From positions 1 through 64,000 of the forward strand of contig CAWGTD010000006.1 of assembly GCA_963825415.1 (NCBI GenBank): 64,000 nucleotides of DNA, in the 5' to 3' direction. This document shows, piece after piece, positions 28,183 to 36,124 of the stretch. Positions within the stretch are counted from its first letter, which is position 1; the number at the start of each line of letters is the position of its first letter. This DNA comes from BP-464 sp963825415 (GTDB taxonomy: Bacteria; Actinomycetota; Thermoleophilia; Solirubrobacterales; Solirubrobacteraceae). Position numbers and translations under genes: made by a program. The notes below the pieces were generated by a model that saw nothing but the letters and a program-made list of their open reading frames with translations, was not told the DNA's origin and made no database searches.

Positions 28183-29060
28183 CCGCGGGGCGCGAGCAGC
28201 TCTTCCTCGGAGAGCTTGCGCGCCTCGAGCGACTGCATCGCGCCGCCCAGTCCCTCCGACGCGCGTGCGACGCGCTCGGGGTCGTTGTAGTGCGTGGTGG
28301 CCTCGACGATCGCCCGTGCGCGCCGCTCGGGGTCCTCGGACTTGAAGATGCCCGAGCCGACGAACACGGATTCCGCGCCGAGCTGCATGACCAGCGATGC
28401 GTCGGCGGGCGTCGCGATGCCGCCCGCGCAGAAGAGCGGCACGGGCAGCGCGCCCGAGCGCGCGACCGACGCCACGAGGTCGTGCGGGGAACGCAGCTCC
28501 TTGGCGGCGGTGAACAGCTCCTGCTCGGACAGCGTGCCCAGGCGGCGGATGTCGCTGAAGATCGAACGCAGGTGGCGGACGGCCTCGACGATGTCGCCGG
28601 TCCCGGCCTCGCCCTTCGAGCGGATCAGCGCCGCGCCCTCGGCGATCCGCCGCAGCGCCTCGCCCAGGTTCGTCGCGCCGCAGACGAACGGCACCTTGAA
28701 GGCCCACTTGTCGATGTGGTGGGCCTCGTCGGCGGGCGTGAGGACTTCGGACTCGTCGATGTAATCGACCTCGAGCGCCTCGAGCACCTGCGCCTCGGCG
28801 AAGTGGCCGATGCGCGCCTTGGCCATCACAGGGATCGAGACGGCCTCCTGGATGCCCTTGATCATCAGCGGGTCGCTCATTCGCGCCACGCCGCCGTCAC
28901 GACGGATGTCGGCGGGAACCCGCTCCAGCGCCATCACGGCGGACGCGCCCGCGTCCTCGGCGATCTTGGCCTGCTCTGCGTCGACGACGTCCATGATCAC
29001 GCCGCCCTTGAGCATCTCGGCGAGGCCGGCCTTGACCCGGAACGTGGCTTCGTCGCGCAT
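28176..29060 (-). CDS. pdxS: Pyridoxal 5'-phosphate synthase subunit PdxS
   Basis: A 294-residue TIM-barrel enzyme that builds pyridoxal phosphate from ribose 5-phosphate, glyceraldehyde 3-phosphate and ammonia from PdxT. GGVIMDVVDAEQAKIAEDAG and VMALERVPADIR are highly conserved. The lysine in VMAKARIGHF and DYIDESEVLTPAD lies in the active site. VPFVCGATNLGEALRRI and FCAGGIATPADA form the phosphate-binding region. The ATG at 29060 matches the known N-terminus; upstream in-frame codons are not conserved. It is the first gene of the pdxS-pdxT pair. Confidence 0.95.
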   Translation of the reverse strand: MRDEATFRVKAGLAEMLKGGVIMDVVDAEQAKIAEDAGASAVMALERVPADIRRDGGVARMSDPLMIKGIQEAVSIPVMAKARIGHFAEAQVLEALEVDYIDESEVLTPADEAHHIDKWAFKVPFVCGATNLGEALRRIAEGAALIRSKGEAGTGDIVEAVRHLRSIFSDIRRLGTLSEQELFTAAKELRSPHDLVASVARSGALPVPLFCAGGIATPADASLVMQLGAESVFVGSGIFKSEDPERRARAIVEATTHYNDPERVARASEGLGGAMQSLEARKLSEEELLAPRGW

Positions 29061-29146
29061 GGGCTGCAGTCTAGAGCCGCCGAAGTTGGGCAATAGCGCG
29101 CGCCGCGGCGGTTTCGGCCGGTGTGCCGTCACGGTCATGACCCGGC

Positions 29147-30364
29147 ATGTCCGTGGCTCTGCTCACCACCACGGCGGCTCTTGCAGGGGCGATCGCCGGT
29201 CACGGCTTCGACGCCGTGCCGCCCACTCAGGCCGCCCACTCGGCGCGATCCACCGCTACGGCGGCGGACGTCGGCCCCAGCACGCCCGCCGGCTGGTGCG
29301 GGACGGCCACGCCGAGCGACGACGTCGTCGACGAGCTCGACAACGGGCCGATGAAGTACCACGCGATCTACGCGGTGCCCGCAGACGCGCCGGACCGGTT
29401 CGCCGACTTCGCCCCCACCATCCAGGCCGGCGCGATGGGGGCCTCGGCGCTGATCGAGCGGCTTCGCGGCCGGGCGATCCGGTTCGACATGGGCACGCCG
29501 TGCGGCAAGCGGTTCCTCGACATCAGCGTCGTCCGCCTGCACCGGACGACGGCGGAGTGGGCCGCCGCGGCCCAGGACGAGGCGACCTTCGCGACGGCGC
29601 TCAACGAGGAGCTGCGGGCAGCGGGCTTCGGCGTCATGTCGCCGTTCGACGACATGGCCGCGGCACGAGCGCGGCAGACCAACTACGTCGTCTGGTTCGA
29701 CCTCGCCGTCGCCGGCATCTGCGGCCAGGCCACCCGCTCCACCGACGCGCGCCGCAGCCCGGACAACCTCAACGCATGGGGCGGCAAGGTCGCGGTCGTA
29801 TTCCGCGTCGGTGACTCGTTCTGCTCGGCGGACGGCGTGCGCCACGAGATCGCCCACACCCTCGGCGCCCTCGTCCCCGCCGCTCCCCACGCGTTCGACG
29901 GGGCGCACTGCAACGACGCCGCCGAGGACACCATGTGCTACCCGGGCTCGCCGAGGGTCACCGACGGGCCGTTCCGGGTCCAGTACTTCGACTACGGCGA
30001 CGACGATTACTGGGGCCCGCTGGAGCACTGGACGGTCGACCTCAGCCCGTTCCTCTGCCCGGACGTCACCTGCAACCTCCCGGCCGGCGCCGTCACCGGC
30101 GGCTTCGAGGCCCCGCCCGAGCCGGCGGTGGTCGTGAAGGTCCGCAGGGCCCTCCGCGCCCGCTGGAACATCGTCGTCTCCGTCAGCCGCGGGCGGACGC
30201 GGCGCATCGCCGTGCATTGCCGCGGGCGCCGGGCCACCCGCGGGACCGTGCACCCGCAAACCGAGGTCGCCCTCCACGCGCGCTGCCGCCGGCGGCCGCG
30301 CGTGGCGATCGCGATCGACCCCCGCTCGGGCGGCGCGATCGCTACTTCAGCCGGAAAGCCTTGA
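29147..30364 (+). CDS. Secreted metzincin-like zinc metalloprotease
   Basis: A 405-residue protein with an N-terminal hydrophobic signal (VALLTTTAALAGAIAG). HEIAHTLGALVPAAPHA fits the metzincin zinc site H-E-x2-H-x2-G with a nearby third histidine, and DTMCYP about 25 residues later fits the Met-turn. Several cysteines suggest disulfides in a secreted domain. The last 80 residues are Arg-rich and beta-like. The exact peptidase family is not clear. Its 3' end overlaps the convergent RpiR gene by 23 bases. Confidence 0.65.
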   Translation: MSVALLTTTAALAGAIAGHGFDAVPPTQAAHSARSTATAADVGPSTPAGWCGTATPSDDVVDELDNGPMKYHAIYAVPADAPDRFADFAPTIQAGAMGASALIERLRGRAIRFDMGTPCGKRFLDISVVRLHRTTAEWAAAAQDEATFATALNEELRAAGFGVMSPFDDMAAARARQTNYVVWFDLAVAGICGQATRSTDARRSPDNLNAWGGKVAVVFRVGDSFCSADGVRHEIAHTLGALVPAAPHAFDGAHCNDAAEDTMCYPGSPRVTDGPFRVQYFDYGDDDYWGPLEHWTVDLSPFLCPDVTCNLPAGAVTGGFEAPPEPAVVVKVRRALRARWNIVVSVSRGRTRRIAVHCRGRRATRGTVHPQTEVALHARCRRRPRVAIAIDPRSGGAIATSAGKP

Positions 30365-31211
30365 TCCGGTCCTCGTACTTGCCGGTGTCGCGGCTGTAGA
30401 CACCGTAGGCGAGGGCCTGGATCAGGCTGAGCAGCGCGGAGTGCGAGCGCACGTACGCCGGGGAGTTGGACGAGTAGTACAGGCGGATCTGCGAGAGCTT
30501 TGCGACCTCCGACAGCGTCGCGTCGGTGATCCCGACGGTCGTCGCGTGGCGGTGGCGGGCGAGCTTCATCGCCCGTACGACGAGCGGATGCGGCCGGCCG
30601 GCGGACAGCCCGATGACCAGCGTGCGCTCGTCGATCCGGCCGAGCTTGGCAAGCGACTCCTGCGACGGGCCGGCAACGGTCTCGGCGCGCAGGTCGAGCA
30701 GCATCAGCAGGTGGCGCAGATAGGAGGCGAAGAACGCCATCTGGTCGGTGCCGATCACCAGCAGGCGTTCGGCGTCGGCGATCGCGTCGATGGCCGACTC
30801 GACCTCCGAACGCGAGACCTTGCGCGCGGTCTCCTCCACGTTGGCGTGGTCGGCCGCCAGCGCCGTCTCGAACTCGTTCTGGTCGAGCGAGAAGAGCGGG
30901 CCGGAGACGCCGCTCGCGGCGCCGGCCCCGCTCGCGACGCGCCGGCGGTACTCCTCGCGCGCGGAGCCCTGAAGCTCGGGATAACCCTCGAAGCCGAGGG
31001 CCTGCGAGAAGCGCACGACGGTCGAGGACGACGTGTTGGCGCGGCGCGCCAGTTCCTCTGCGGTCTGGAAGGCGACCTCGTCGAGATGGTCGACGATGTA
31101 CTGCGCGACATCCTTCTGAGAGCGGCTGAATTCGTCGAACCGCGCCTGGATGTAGGCAGAGAGGGTCTGGTGCCCCGCGGCCTCCGCGGGTGCGGGCGTG
31201 GTGCTCTTCAT
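30342..31211 (-). CDS. RpiR/MurR-family transcriptional regulator
   Basis: A 289-residue regulator. The N-terminal 80 residues hold the RpiR helix-turn-helix (FSRSQKDVAQYIVDHL, TAEELARRANTSSSTVVRFSQALGFEGYPEL). The C-terminal half is a SIS domain (AERLLVIGTDQMAFFASYLRHLL, LVIGLSAGRPHPLVVRAMKLA) that binds a sugar phosphate or amino sugar in this family. No sugar catabolic gene lies beside it, so its target is unknown. A terminator and a structured stretch lie directly upstream. Confidence 0.88.
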   Translation of the reverse strand: MKSTTPAPAEAAGHQTLSAYIQARFDEFSRSQKDVAQYIVDHLDEVAFQTAEELARRANTSSSTVVRFSQALGFEGYPELQGSAREEYRRRVASGAGAASGVSGPLFSLDQNEFETALAADHANVEETARKVSRSEVESAIDAIADAERLLVIGTDQMAFFASYLRHLLMLLDLRAETVAGPSQESLAKLGRIDERTLVIGLSAGRPHPLVVRAMKLARHRHATTVGITDATLSEVAKLSQIRLYYSSNSPAYVRSHSALLSLIQALAYGVYSRDTGKYEDRIKAFRLK

Positions 31212-31274
31212 GGGCGCCGTCTGTTTCGACGGGCCCGGTAGCGATCCCTTCCCGCGGGCCGTTTCGAGCCCCGG

Positions 31275-31313
31275 AAAAGACTCGCGCCCGACCCTGTCAG
31301 GGGCCGGGCGCGA
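31275..31313 (-). terminator. Rho-independent terminator, minus strand
   Basis: A hairpin with arms TCGCGCCCG (31282-31290) and CGGGCGCGA (31305-31313), plus an inner CCCT/AGGG pair, is followed on the minus strand by TCTTTT (31280-31275). It would end transcripts from the hydroxylase gene or from the structured stretch. It lies 64 bases before the RpiR start codon, so attenuation of that gene is possible. Confidence 0.65.
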
Positions 31314-31317
31314 TGAA

Positions 31318-31461
31318 CGAGCCTCCGGGTTCCGCTCCGGGACTCGCGGGGCCTACGGGACGGCGGGCGGGGGGGTTGTTGCCGAACCGTCCCGTGGCGA
31401 ACGTATCCAGGCTCCCCGCCAACGGGAGGGGCCGCAAACCCGAGTTGGCGCTGGAAGGCTC
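31318..31461 (-). ncRNA. Candidate structured RNA between hydroxylase and RpiR genes
   Basis: No coding frame was recognised in this gap. It can form stem-loops at 31318-31346 (CGAG/CTCG with an inner CCGG pair), 31355-31395 (ACGGGACGG with CCGTCCCGT) and 31412-31428 (CTCCCCG/CGGGAG). CGCCAAC at 31417-31423 can instead pair with GTTGGCG at 31444-31450, which excludes the third hairpin. With the terminator after it, the minus-strand transcript would be a compact RNA of about 180 bases or a long 3' UTR. It was not matched to 6S, SRP, RNase P, tmRNA or a riboswitch class by eye. Confidence 0.3.
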
Positions 31462-32094
31462 CTAACCGCGCCGGCGGGGGTCCAGCGCCGTGCCGAACAC
31501 CCTGTCCCACCACGGCGCGCTGACCCCGTAGCCCGCCGTGTCGTCCTGGAAGTGGTGGCGCATGTGCAGCTCGCGCAGCCGGCGCCCCAGCCGCGAGCGC
31601 GGCTTGTGGTGGTGGACGTAGTAGTGGGTCATGTCGTAGAAGAGGTAGCCGCCGATGAAGCCCGCGAAGGCGGCCAGGCCCCAGTCGGGGCCGGCGACCG
31701 CGACGAAGCCGAGGTAGAACAGCGTCGCCAGCGGAACGCTCACCGAGGGCGGCATGACCAGCCGCAGCGGGTCGTTGGGATGGTCGTGGTGGACGCCGTG
31801 GATGATCCAGTGCAGCCGCGCCCCGATGCCGTCCTCGGGCTCGAAGTGGAAGACCAGGCGGTGCAGCCAGTACTCGGTCAGCGTCCAGACCACATAGCCG
31901 ACCAGCGCGGCGCCCGCGGCGGCGCCCAGGCCCAGCCGGTCGGCCCCGATTGCGAACGCGAGCAGGATCACCGGCCCGAAGAGCAGCGCAGGCACCGCAG
32001 GGTGGACGCGCGAGAGGGCGTCCAGCCACGGGGACTTGAACATCGGCGGCGATGCTCGAAGCAGGTCGGTGCGCTTGACGGTGTGGGACTCCAT
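31462..32094 (-). CDS. Fatty-acid hydroxylase/sterol desaturase-family membrane di-iron enzyme
   Basis: A 210-residue membrane protein with the histidine boxes of this superfamily: HRLVFH, HGVHHDH, HYYVHHH and HMRHHF, which hold two irons. About four hydrophobic segments (LLFGPVILLAFAIGADRL, FAGFIGGYLFYD and others) surround them. The family hydroxylates fatty acyl chains, sterols or carotenoids; spacing and length are closest to the fatty-acid 2-hydroxylase type, but the substrate is not certain. It stands alone on the minus strand. Confidence 0.82.
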   Translation of the reverse strand: MESHTVKRTDLLRASPPMFKSPWLDALSRVHPAVPALLFGPVILLAFAIGADRLGLGAAAGAALVGYVVWTLTEYWLHRLVFHFEPEDGIGARLHWIIHGVHHDHPNDPLRLVMPPSVSVPLATLFYLGFVAVAGPDWGLAAFAGFIGGYLFYDMTHYYVHHHKPRSRLGRRLRELHMRHHFQDDTAGYGVSAPWWDRVFGTALDPRRRG

Positions 32095-32127
32095 CGCTGC
32101 CGATGTTAACCAGTGGCGCGGTCCGCT

Positions 32128-32625
32128 TCAGGCCTTTTTTTCGATTGTCTGCAGTGCGACACCGCGGGCAGGGACCGGCGAGGACTGGACGATCGAGGTC
32201 GTGGTCTGACCGAGCGCGACGAAGCGGTCGATGACCTCCTCGAGGTGCTCCACGTCGCGGACATGGGCCTTCATGAAGAAGCAGTCCTCGCCGGTGATCC
32301 GATGGCACTCGACCACCTCGGCGGTCTTCACAGCCAGCTCGGCCACGTTCTTGAGCTGCCCGGGGGCCGGCCGCACCCGGATCACGACGCTCAGGCTCAG
32401 GCCGAGCGCCCGCGGGTCGACCCCCGCGCGGTATCCGGTGATGACGCCGGTGCTCTCGAGCCGTGCAAGCCGCTCGGCCACGGCCGGCGACGACAGCCCG
32501 ACGCGGCGCCCGAGCTCGGCGAGCGAGAGCCGCGCCGCGTCCTGGAGGTGCTCGAGCAGCGCGCGGTTGGTCACGTCGAGGGTGCCTTCTGCGTTTCCTT
32601 GCTTTGGCCGCGTTTTCGAAGGCAT
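32128..32625 (-). CDS. Lrp/AsnC-family transcriptional regulator
   Basis: A 165-residue regulator. LLEHLQDAARLSLAELGRRVGLSSPAVAERLARLESTG is described here only by its key turn SLAELGRRVGLSSPAV, the Lrp helix-turn-helix. The C-terminal half (LSVVIRVRPAPGQL, CHRITGEDCFFMKAHV) is the RAM effector-binding domain for amino acids. ATG 32625 is chosen over an upstream in-frame codon, which would run into the divergent gene. It is divergent from an EamA exporter, the common arrangement in which Lrp controls export of an amino acid. Confidence 0.88.
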   Translation of the reverse strand: MPSKTRPKQGNAEGTLDVTNRALLEHLQDAARLSLAELGRRVGLSSPAVAERLARLESTGVITGYRAGVDPRALGLSLSVVIRVRPAPGQLKNVAELAVKTAEVVECHRITGEDCFFMKAHVRDVEHLEEVIDRFVALGQTTTSIVQSSPVPARGVALQTIEKKA

Positions 32626-32688
32626 ATCAACGAGTTTACCTGGCTTCTGCCATGTACGAGACGCAATGTGCCACGGATCATGTGTTAT

Positions 32689-33612
32689 ATGCCGCGATTG
32701 GCCGACAGGACCCCGCCCCACGTCTATTTCGTCGTCAGCGCCGTCTTTCACTACCTCGGCCCGGCGTTCGCCGTGCTGCTGTTCGCGCGGGTCGACGTGC
32801 TCGGGGTCGCCTGGCTGCGGATCGTCTCGGCGGCGGTCGTCCTCGGCCTCTGGCGCCGCCCGTGGCGCCGCTTGGCGGCGCTCGACTCCCCCGGCCGGCG
32901 GCTGTTGATCTCGTGGGGCGCGGTCCTGGCGCTGATGAACTGCTGCTTCTACGTGGCGATCGACCGGCTGCCGCTCGGCACGGTCGCCGCGATCGAGTTC
33001 CTGCCGGTCATCGCGCTCGCCGCGCTCGGGGCACGGACGGGCCGCAACGCGTTCGCCCTGGCGCTCGCGGTTGGAGGCGTCTACCTACTCACCGACGTCC
33101 AGCTCGCCGGCGCCCCGCTTGGCGTGGCGCTCGCCTTCGCGAACGCCGGGCTGTTCGCCCTCTACATCGTGCTCGCCCACCGCGTGTCGCGGCTCGGCCG
33201 GCTGGGCGGCATCGACGGGCTCGCCATGTCGATGCTGGTCGCAGCGGTGGTCGTGACGCCCATGAGCGGCTGGGCGGTCCTCCCCGCGCTCGACGACCCG
33301 GTCGCGCTGCTTGCCGGGGTCGGCGTCGGCGTGAGCTCCTCGGTCATCCCCTACGTCACCGACCAGCTGGCCATGCGCAGCCTCGCCCGGGCGACCTACG
33401 CCCTGATGGTCTCGCTGCTGCCCGCCACCGCGACCGTGATCGGCGTCGTCGTCCTCGCCCAGATCCCCTCGCTCGTCGAGCTGTGCGGGGTCGCGCTGGT
33501 CGTCGGCGGCGTCGCCGCGCACCGCGAGCCGACGCAGGCGAACGTCATTGCATCGCCTCGCCGAGCACGCGATGCTTGGCAGGCGTCCCAAACCACAGGA
33601 GTCCCACGATGA
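32689..33612 (+). CDS. EamA/DMT-family transporter
   Basis: A 307-residue membrane protein with ten predicted helices in two homologous EamA halves. Features include HYLGPAFAVLLFARVDVLGVA in the first half and YALMVSLLPATATVIGVVVLAQ near the end of the second, a conserved drug/metabolite transporter motif. ATG 32689 is preferred; an ATG at 32680 is possible. The divergent Lrp regulator suggests control by an amino acid, probably the exported substrate. The stop overlaps the next start as ATGA. Confidence 0.83.
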   Translation: MPRLADRTPPHVYFVVSAVFHYLGPAFAVLLFARVDVLGVAWLRIVSAAVVLGLWRRPWRRLAALDSPGRRLLISWGAVLALMNCCFYVAIDRLPLGTVAAIEFLPVIALAALGARTGRNAFALALAVGGVYLLTDVQLAGAPLGVALAFANAGLFALYIVLAHRVSRLGRLGGIDGLAMSMLVAAVVVTPMSGWAVLPALDDPVALLAGVGVGVSSSVIPYVTDQLAMRSLARATYALMVSLLPATATVIGVVVLAQIPSLVELCGVALVVGGVAAHREPTQANVIASPRRARDAWQASQTTGVPR

Positions 33613-33935
33613 AGCGAACAATGCTGGTGGTGCTGGCGGCAACGACGGTGATCGCGGTACAGGCCCTGCCGAGCGGCGCGGCGAGCCGTGGCGTCAAGGT
33701 GGGCGACGACTTCTTCAGCCCGACGAAGCTCACGGTCGCCAAGGGCACGAAGGTCACCTGGCGCTGGGTGGGCCACGGCCTGCACAACGTCACGAAGACC
33801 AGCGGGCCCCAGAGGATCGCGGCGAGCCGGGACAAGACCTCGGGCAGCTTCGGTCCCAAGACGCTGTCGCGCGCTGGGACCTACCGGTTCACCTGCACGA
33901 TCCACGGCTTCAAGATGAAGATCGTCGTGCAGTAG
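33609..33935 (+). CDS. Secreted cupredoxin (plastocyanin-like)
   Basis: A 108-residue exported copper protein. The signal peptide is MKRTMLVVLAATTVIAVQALPSGA-like, ending near residue 25. The mature domain has FSPTKLTVAKGTKVTWRW, the usual cupredoxin strand, and candidate type 1 copper ligands in GHGLHNV (His) and FTCTIHGFKM (Cys, His, Met). GGAG 8 bases before the ATG is a good ribosome site. It is coupled to the exporter by an ATGA overlap, an unusual pairing. Confidence 0.82.
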   Translation: MKRTMLVVLAATTVIAVQALPSGAASRGVKVGDDFFSPTKLTVAKGTKVTWRWVGHGLHNVTKTSGPQRIAASRDKTSGSFGPKTLSRAGTYRFTCTIHGFKMKIVVQ

Positions 33936-33940
33936 GCCGC

Positions 33941-34804
33941 TCAGGCCGTCGTCGGCTGCTCTTCGCCACCACGCTGGTCGAGCTCGCGCACGATCGCCTG
34001 GGTCGCGGCATCACGCTCCAGGCGACGGTCGATGAGCGGGTTGACGATCCCGCGGAGCACCGACAACACGGTCCACCGGCGCGGGCGGATGATCCGCGGC
34101 GCGCGGCGTTCGATCCCACGGACGATCGCCTCGCCGGCCACCGCCGGCGCGAGCCGCTTGTGGAGCCACTTCGGTGCCGATTGGAGCATCCGCTCACCGA
34201 GCGGGTCCTGATCGAGCGCCTGGTGGACCATCTCGGTATCGATGAAGCCGAAGTAGGCGACGCTCGCGCTCGCGCCGTGCTGGACCAGCTCGACCCGCAG
34301 CGCGCGGCCGAACTGCTCCACGCCCGCCTTGCTCATGGCGTACGGCGCCGCGCCGACGCCGTTGAAGAACGCGTAGATCGACGCGATCACGACCACGTGG
34401 CCCTTGCGGCGCACGATCTCCGGCAGCGCAGCGTCGACGGTCCGGTAGACGCCGTAGAGGTTTACGTCGAGCACACGCTCGAAGCTCTCGGTCGACATCG
34501 CGCGGAAGGTCGTTGTCCGCGAAGCGATTCCCGCGTTGGCGACGACGACGTCGAGTCCGCCGAAGCGCTCCACGACGGTGGCGACCGCACGCTGCATCGC
34601 TCCGCGGTCGGTCACGTCGGCGGCCAGCCCCATCGCCTTGCTCTCGCCGATCTCGCCGGCGGCGCGCTGGGCCGCGGCGGTGTCGAGGTCGACGATCGCC
34701 ACCGACGCACCGCGGCCGGCCAGCGCCTTCGCTGTCGCGAACCCGATGCCGCGGGCTCCGCCGGTGACCAGTGCCACCTTGCCGTCGAGGTCGTAGTCGG
34801 CCAT
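33941..34804 (-). CDS. Short-chain dehydrogenase/reductase (SDR)
   Basis: A 287-residue NAD(P)-dependent oxidoreductase. VALVTGGARGIGFATAKAL is the TGxxxGIG cofactor loop, VVVANAG the NAG motif, and YAMSK the catalytic Tyr-x3-Lys. DVNLYGVYRTVDA and the basic C-terminal tail are typical of the larger classical SDRs that act on lipids or hydrophobic alcohols. It converges with the cupredoxin gene, with 5 bases between the stops. The substrate cannot be told. Confidence 0.88.
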   Translation of the reverse strand: MADYDLDGKVALVTGGARGIGFATAKALAGRGASVAIVDLDTAAAQRAAGEIGESKAMGLAADVTDRGAMQRAVATVVERFGGLDVVVANAGIASRTTTFRAMSTESFERVLDVNLYGVYRTVDAALPEIVRRKGHVVVIASIYAFFNGVGAAPYAMSKAGVEQFGRALRVELVQHGASASVAYFGFIDTEMVHQALDQDPLGERMLQSAPKWLHKRLAPAVAGEAIVRGIERRAPRIIRPRRWTVLSVLRGIVNPLIDRRLERDAATQAIVRELDQRGGEEQPTTA

Positions 34805-34890
34805 GGCGCCACTCTCTCACGGTTGCGGCGATGAGTTCGCGCCGGCGCACAGGTCTGTATGACTGAGACCAACGAACGAGAGGAACCATC

Positions 34891-35268
34891 GTGCTCGCAG
34901 ACAGCAAGGCATTCAGCGGATTCGCAGTCCCCGACCTCGACGAGGCACGCCGCTTCTACGGCGAGACGCTCGGGCTGAACGTCGAGGTCCTCGACCCCGA
35001 CAACGGCCTGCTGTCGCTGCACCACCCGGGTGACCGCGACACGCTCGTCTACCTCAAGCCCGACTTCACCCCCGCCACCTACACGATCCTGAACTTCCAG
35101 GTCGACGACATCGACGCGGCGGTCGACGGGCTCGCCGAGCGCGGCGTGTCGTTCGAGCGCTACGACGGCTTCGAGCAGGACGAGAAGGGAATCGCCACCG
35201 GCCCCGGCCCGCGCATCGCCTGGTTCAAGGATCCCGCGGGCAACATCCTGTCGGTCATCAAGGACTGA
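34891..35268 (+). CDS. VOC-family (glyoxalase/bleomycin-resistance fold) protein
   Basis: A 125-residue protein with the paired beta-alpha-beta-beta-beta modules of the vicinal oxygen chelate fold. FAVPDLDEARRFYGETLGLN opens the first module, and FQVDDIDAAVDGLAERGV with WFKDPAGNILSVI forms the second. The GTG start has GAGAGGA 6 bases upstream. The function may be isomerase, dioxygenase or antibiotic binding; it is not decided by sequence. The next gene begins 3 bases later. Confidence 0.82.
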   Translation: MLADSKAFSGFAVPDLDEARRFYGETLGLNVEVLDPDNGLLSLHHPGDRDTLVYLKPDFTPATYTILNFQVDDIDAAVDGLAERGVSFERYDGFEQDEKGIATGPGPRIAWFKDPAGNILSVIKD

Positions 35269-35271
35269 GCG

Positions 35272-35644
35272 ATGGTCACGGTCGCGGACGTGCGCTCGCT
35301 GACGCTCAACCTCGAGCGCTCCTACGAGGCGTCGTCCACGGCCGCATCAAGTTCCGCGTCGGCCAGATCGTCTACGTCGCCTTCTCGCGCGACGAGACCG
35401 TCATGTGCTTCGCCTTCCCGCGCGAGGAGCGCGCCGCGCTGATCGACACCTGGGCACACGCGCCGAAGGCGGTGGGTCAGCGGAGAAGTTCCTCTACCCG
35501 CGCCAGTCGGACATGCGCTTCAACTGGGTCTGCGCGCACGTCGACCAGCTCGAGCTCGAGGAGATGCGCGAGCTGGTCGTCGACGCGTGGCGGATGGTCG
35601 TGCCGAAGTTCCTCGCCACCGCCTACGCGGGACCGGGTGCCTGA
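35272..35644 (+). CDS. MmcQ/YjbR-family protein, two frameshifts
   Basis: The pieces VVHGRIKFRVGQIVYVAFS, VMCFAFPREERAALIDTW and EKFLYPRQSDMRFNWVCAH with EEMRELVVDAWRMVVPKFLA match the MmcQ/YjbR family (CyaY-like fold, about 120 residues, often called DNA-binding). They lie in three frames in correct order. The breaks are near 35329-35331, where one base is missing, and near 35480. Repaired length is about 124 residues, normal for the family. It follows the VOC gene by 3 bases. Function of the family is poorly known. Confidence 0.65.
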
Positions 35645-35650
35645 AGCGGT

Positions 35651-36031
35651 TCAGAAGATGTCCGCGAGCGACCACTGCAAGAGGTGCACGCAGCCGTCGA
35701 TCCGGGCGGGCAGCGGCTCGATCGGATCCTGCACCAGCACGACGCCGTTCCAGCACGACGACCCGGGCTTGACCGTGATCGAGTAGGTGACGTTGCCCCT
35801 GCCGTGCGAGCCCTCGAGGGTGCAGGTCCAGATCGCGCGCTGCACCGTTCGCTGGCAGGTACCGGAGCGGGTCCCGACAGTCCCGCTCAGGTCCGACGAC
35901 GACTCCACCGAGTGTTCGAGACTGCTCGCTTTCACCGGGCCATGGATGACCCAGCGCGCGAGCGATGCGCCCGCCGCCGCGAACACAAGCAACATGCCGA
36001 CGAGGAAGAAGAATCGACCCACGCGCGACAT
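35651..36031 (-). CDS. Small membrane-anchored protein of unknown function
   Basis: A 126-residue protein with one N-terminal hydrophobic segment (RFFFLVGMLLVFAAAGASLA) and an outer domain with five cysteines or so (GTCQRTV, WTCTLEG, SSCWNG, DGCVHLL), suggesting disulfides. TYSITVKPGSSCW looks like a beta strand pair. No known family was recognised. It converges with the MmcQ/YjbR gene, 6 bases between the ends. Confidence 0.55.
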   Translation of the reverse strand: MSRVGRFFFLVGMLLVFAAAGASLARWVIHGPVKASSLEHSVESSSDLSGTVGTRSGTCQRTVQRAIWTCTLEGSHGRGNVTYSITVKPGSSCWNGVVLVQDPIEPLPARIDGCVHLLQWSLADIF

Positions 36032-36124
36032 GGTCGCCGATCCGTCGGCGGCACTTGCTTGGACCTGACAGACCGGCGTAGGGAGTAGCCGCAAGAAACC
36101 GGTGCACCGAGCGTTTGGCGCTGT

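Noticed and set aside
29061..29146. A sigma70 promoter for pdxS between the divergent genes
   Set aside because: A TAGACT box is present on the minus strand, but the only -35-like sequence is at an unsuitable distance.
31318..31461. Known RNAs: RNase P, tmRNA, SRP RNA or a named riboswitch
   Set aside because: None of their conserved core sequences could be seen on either strand.
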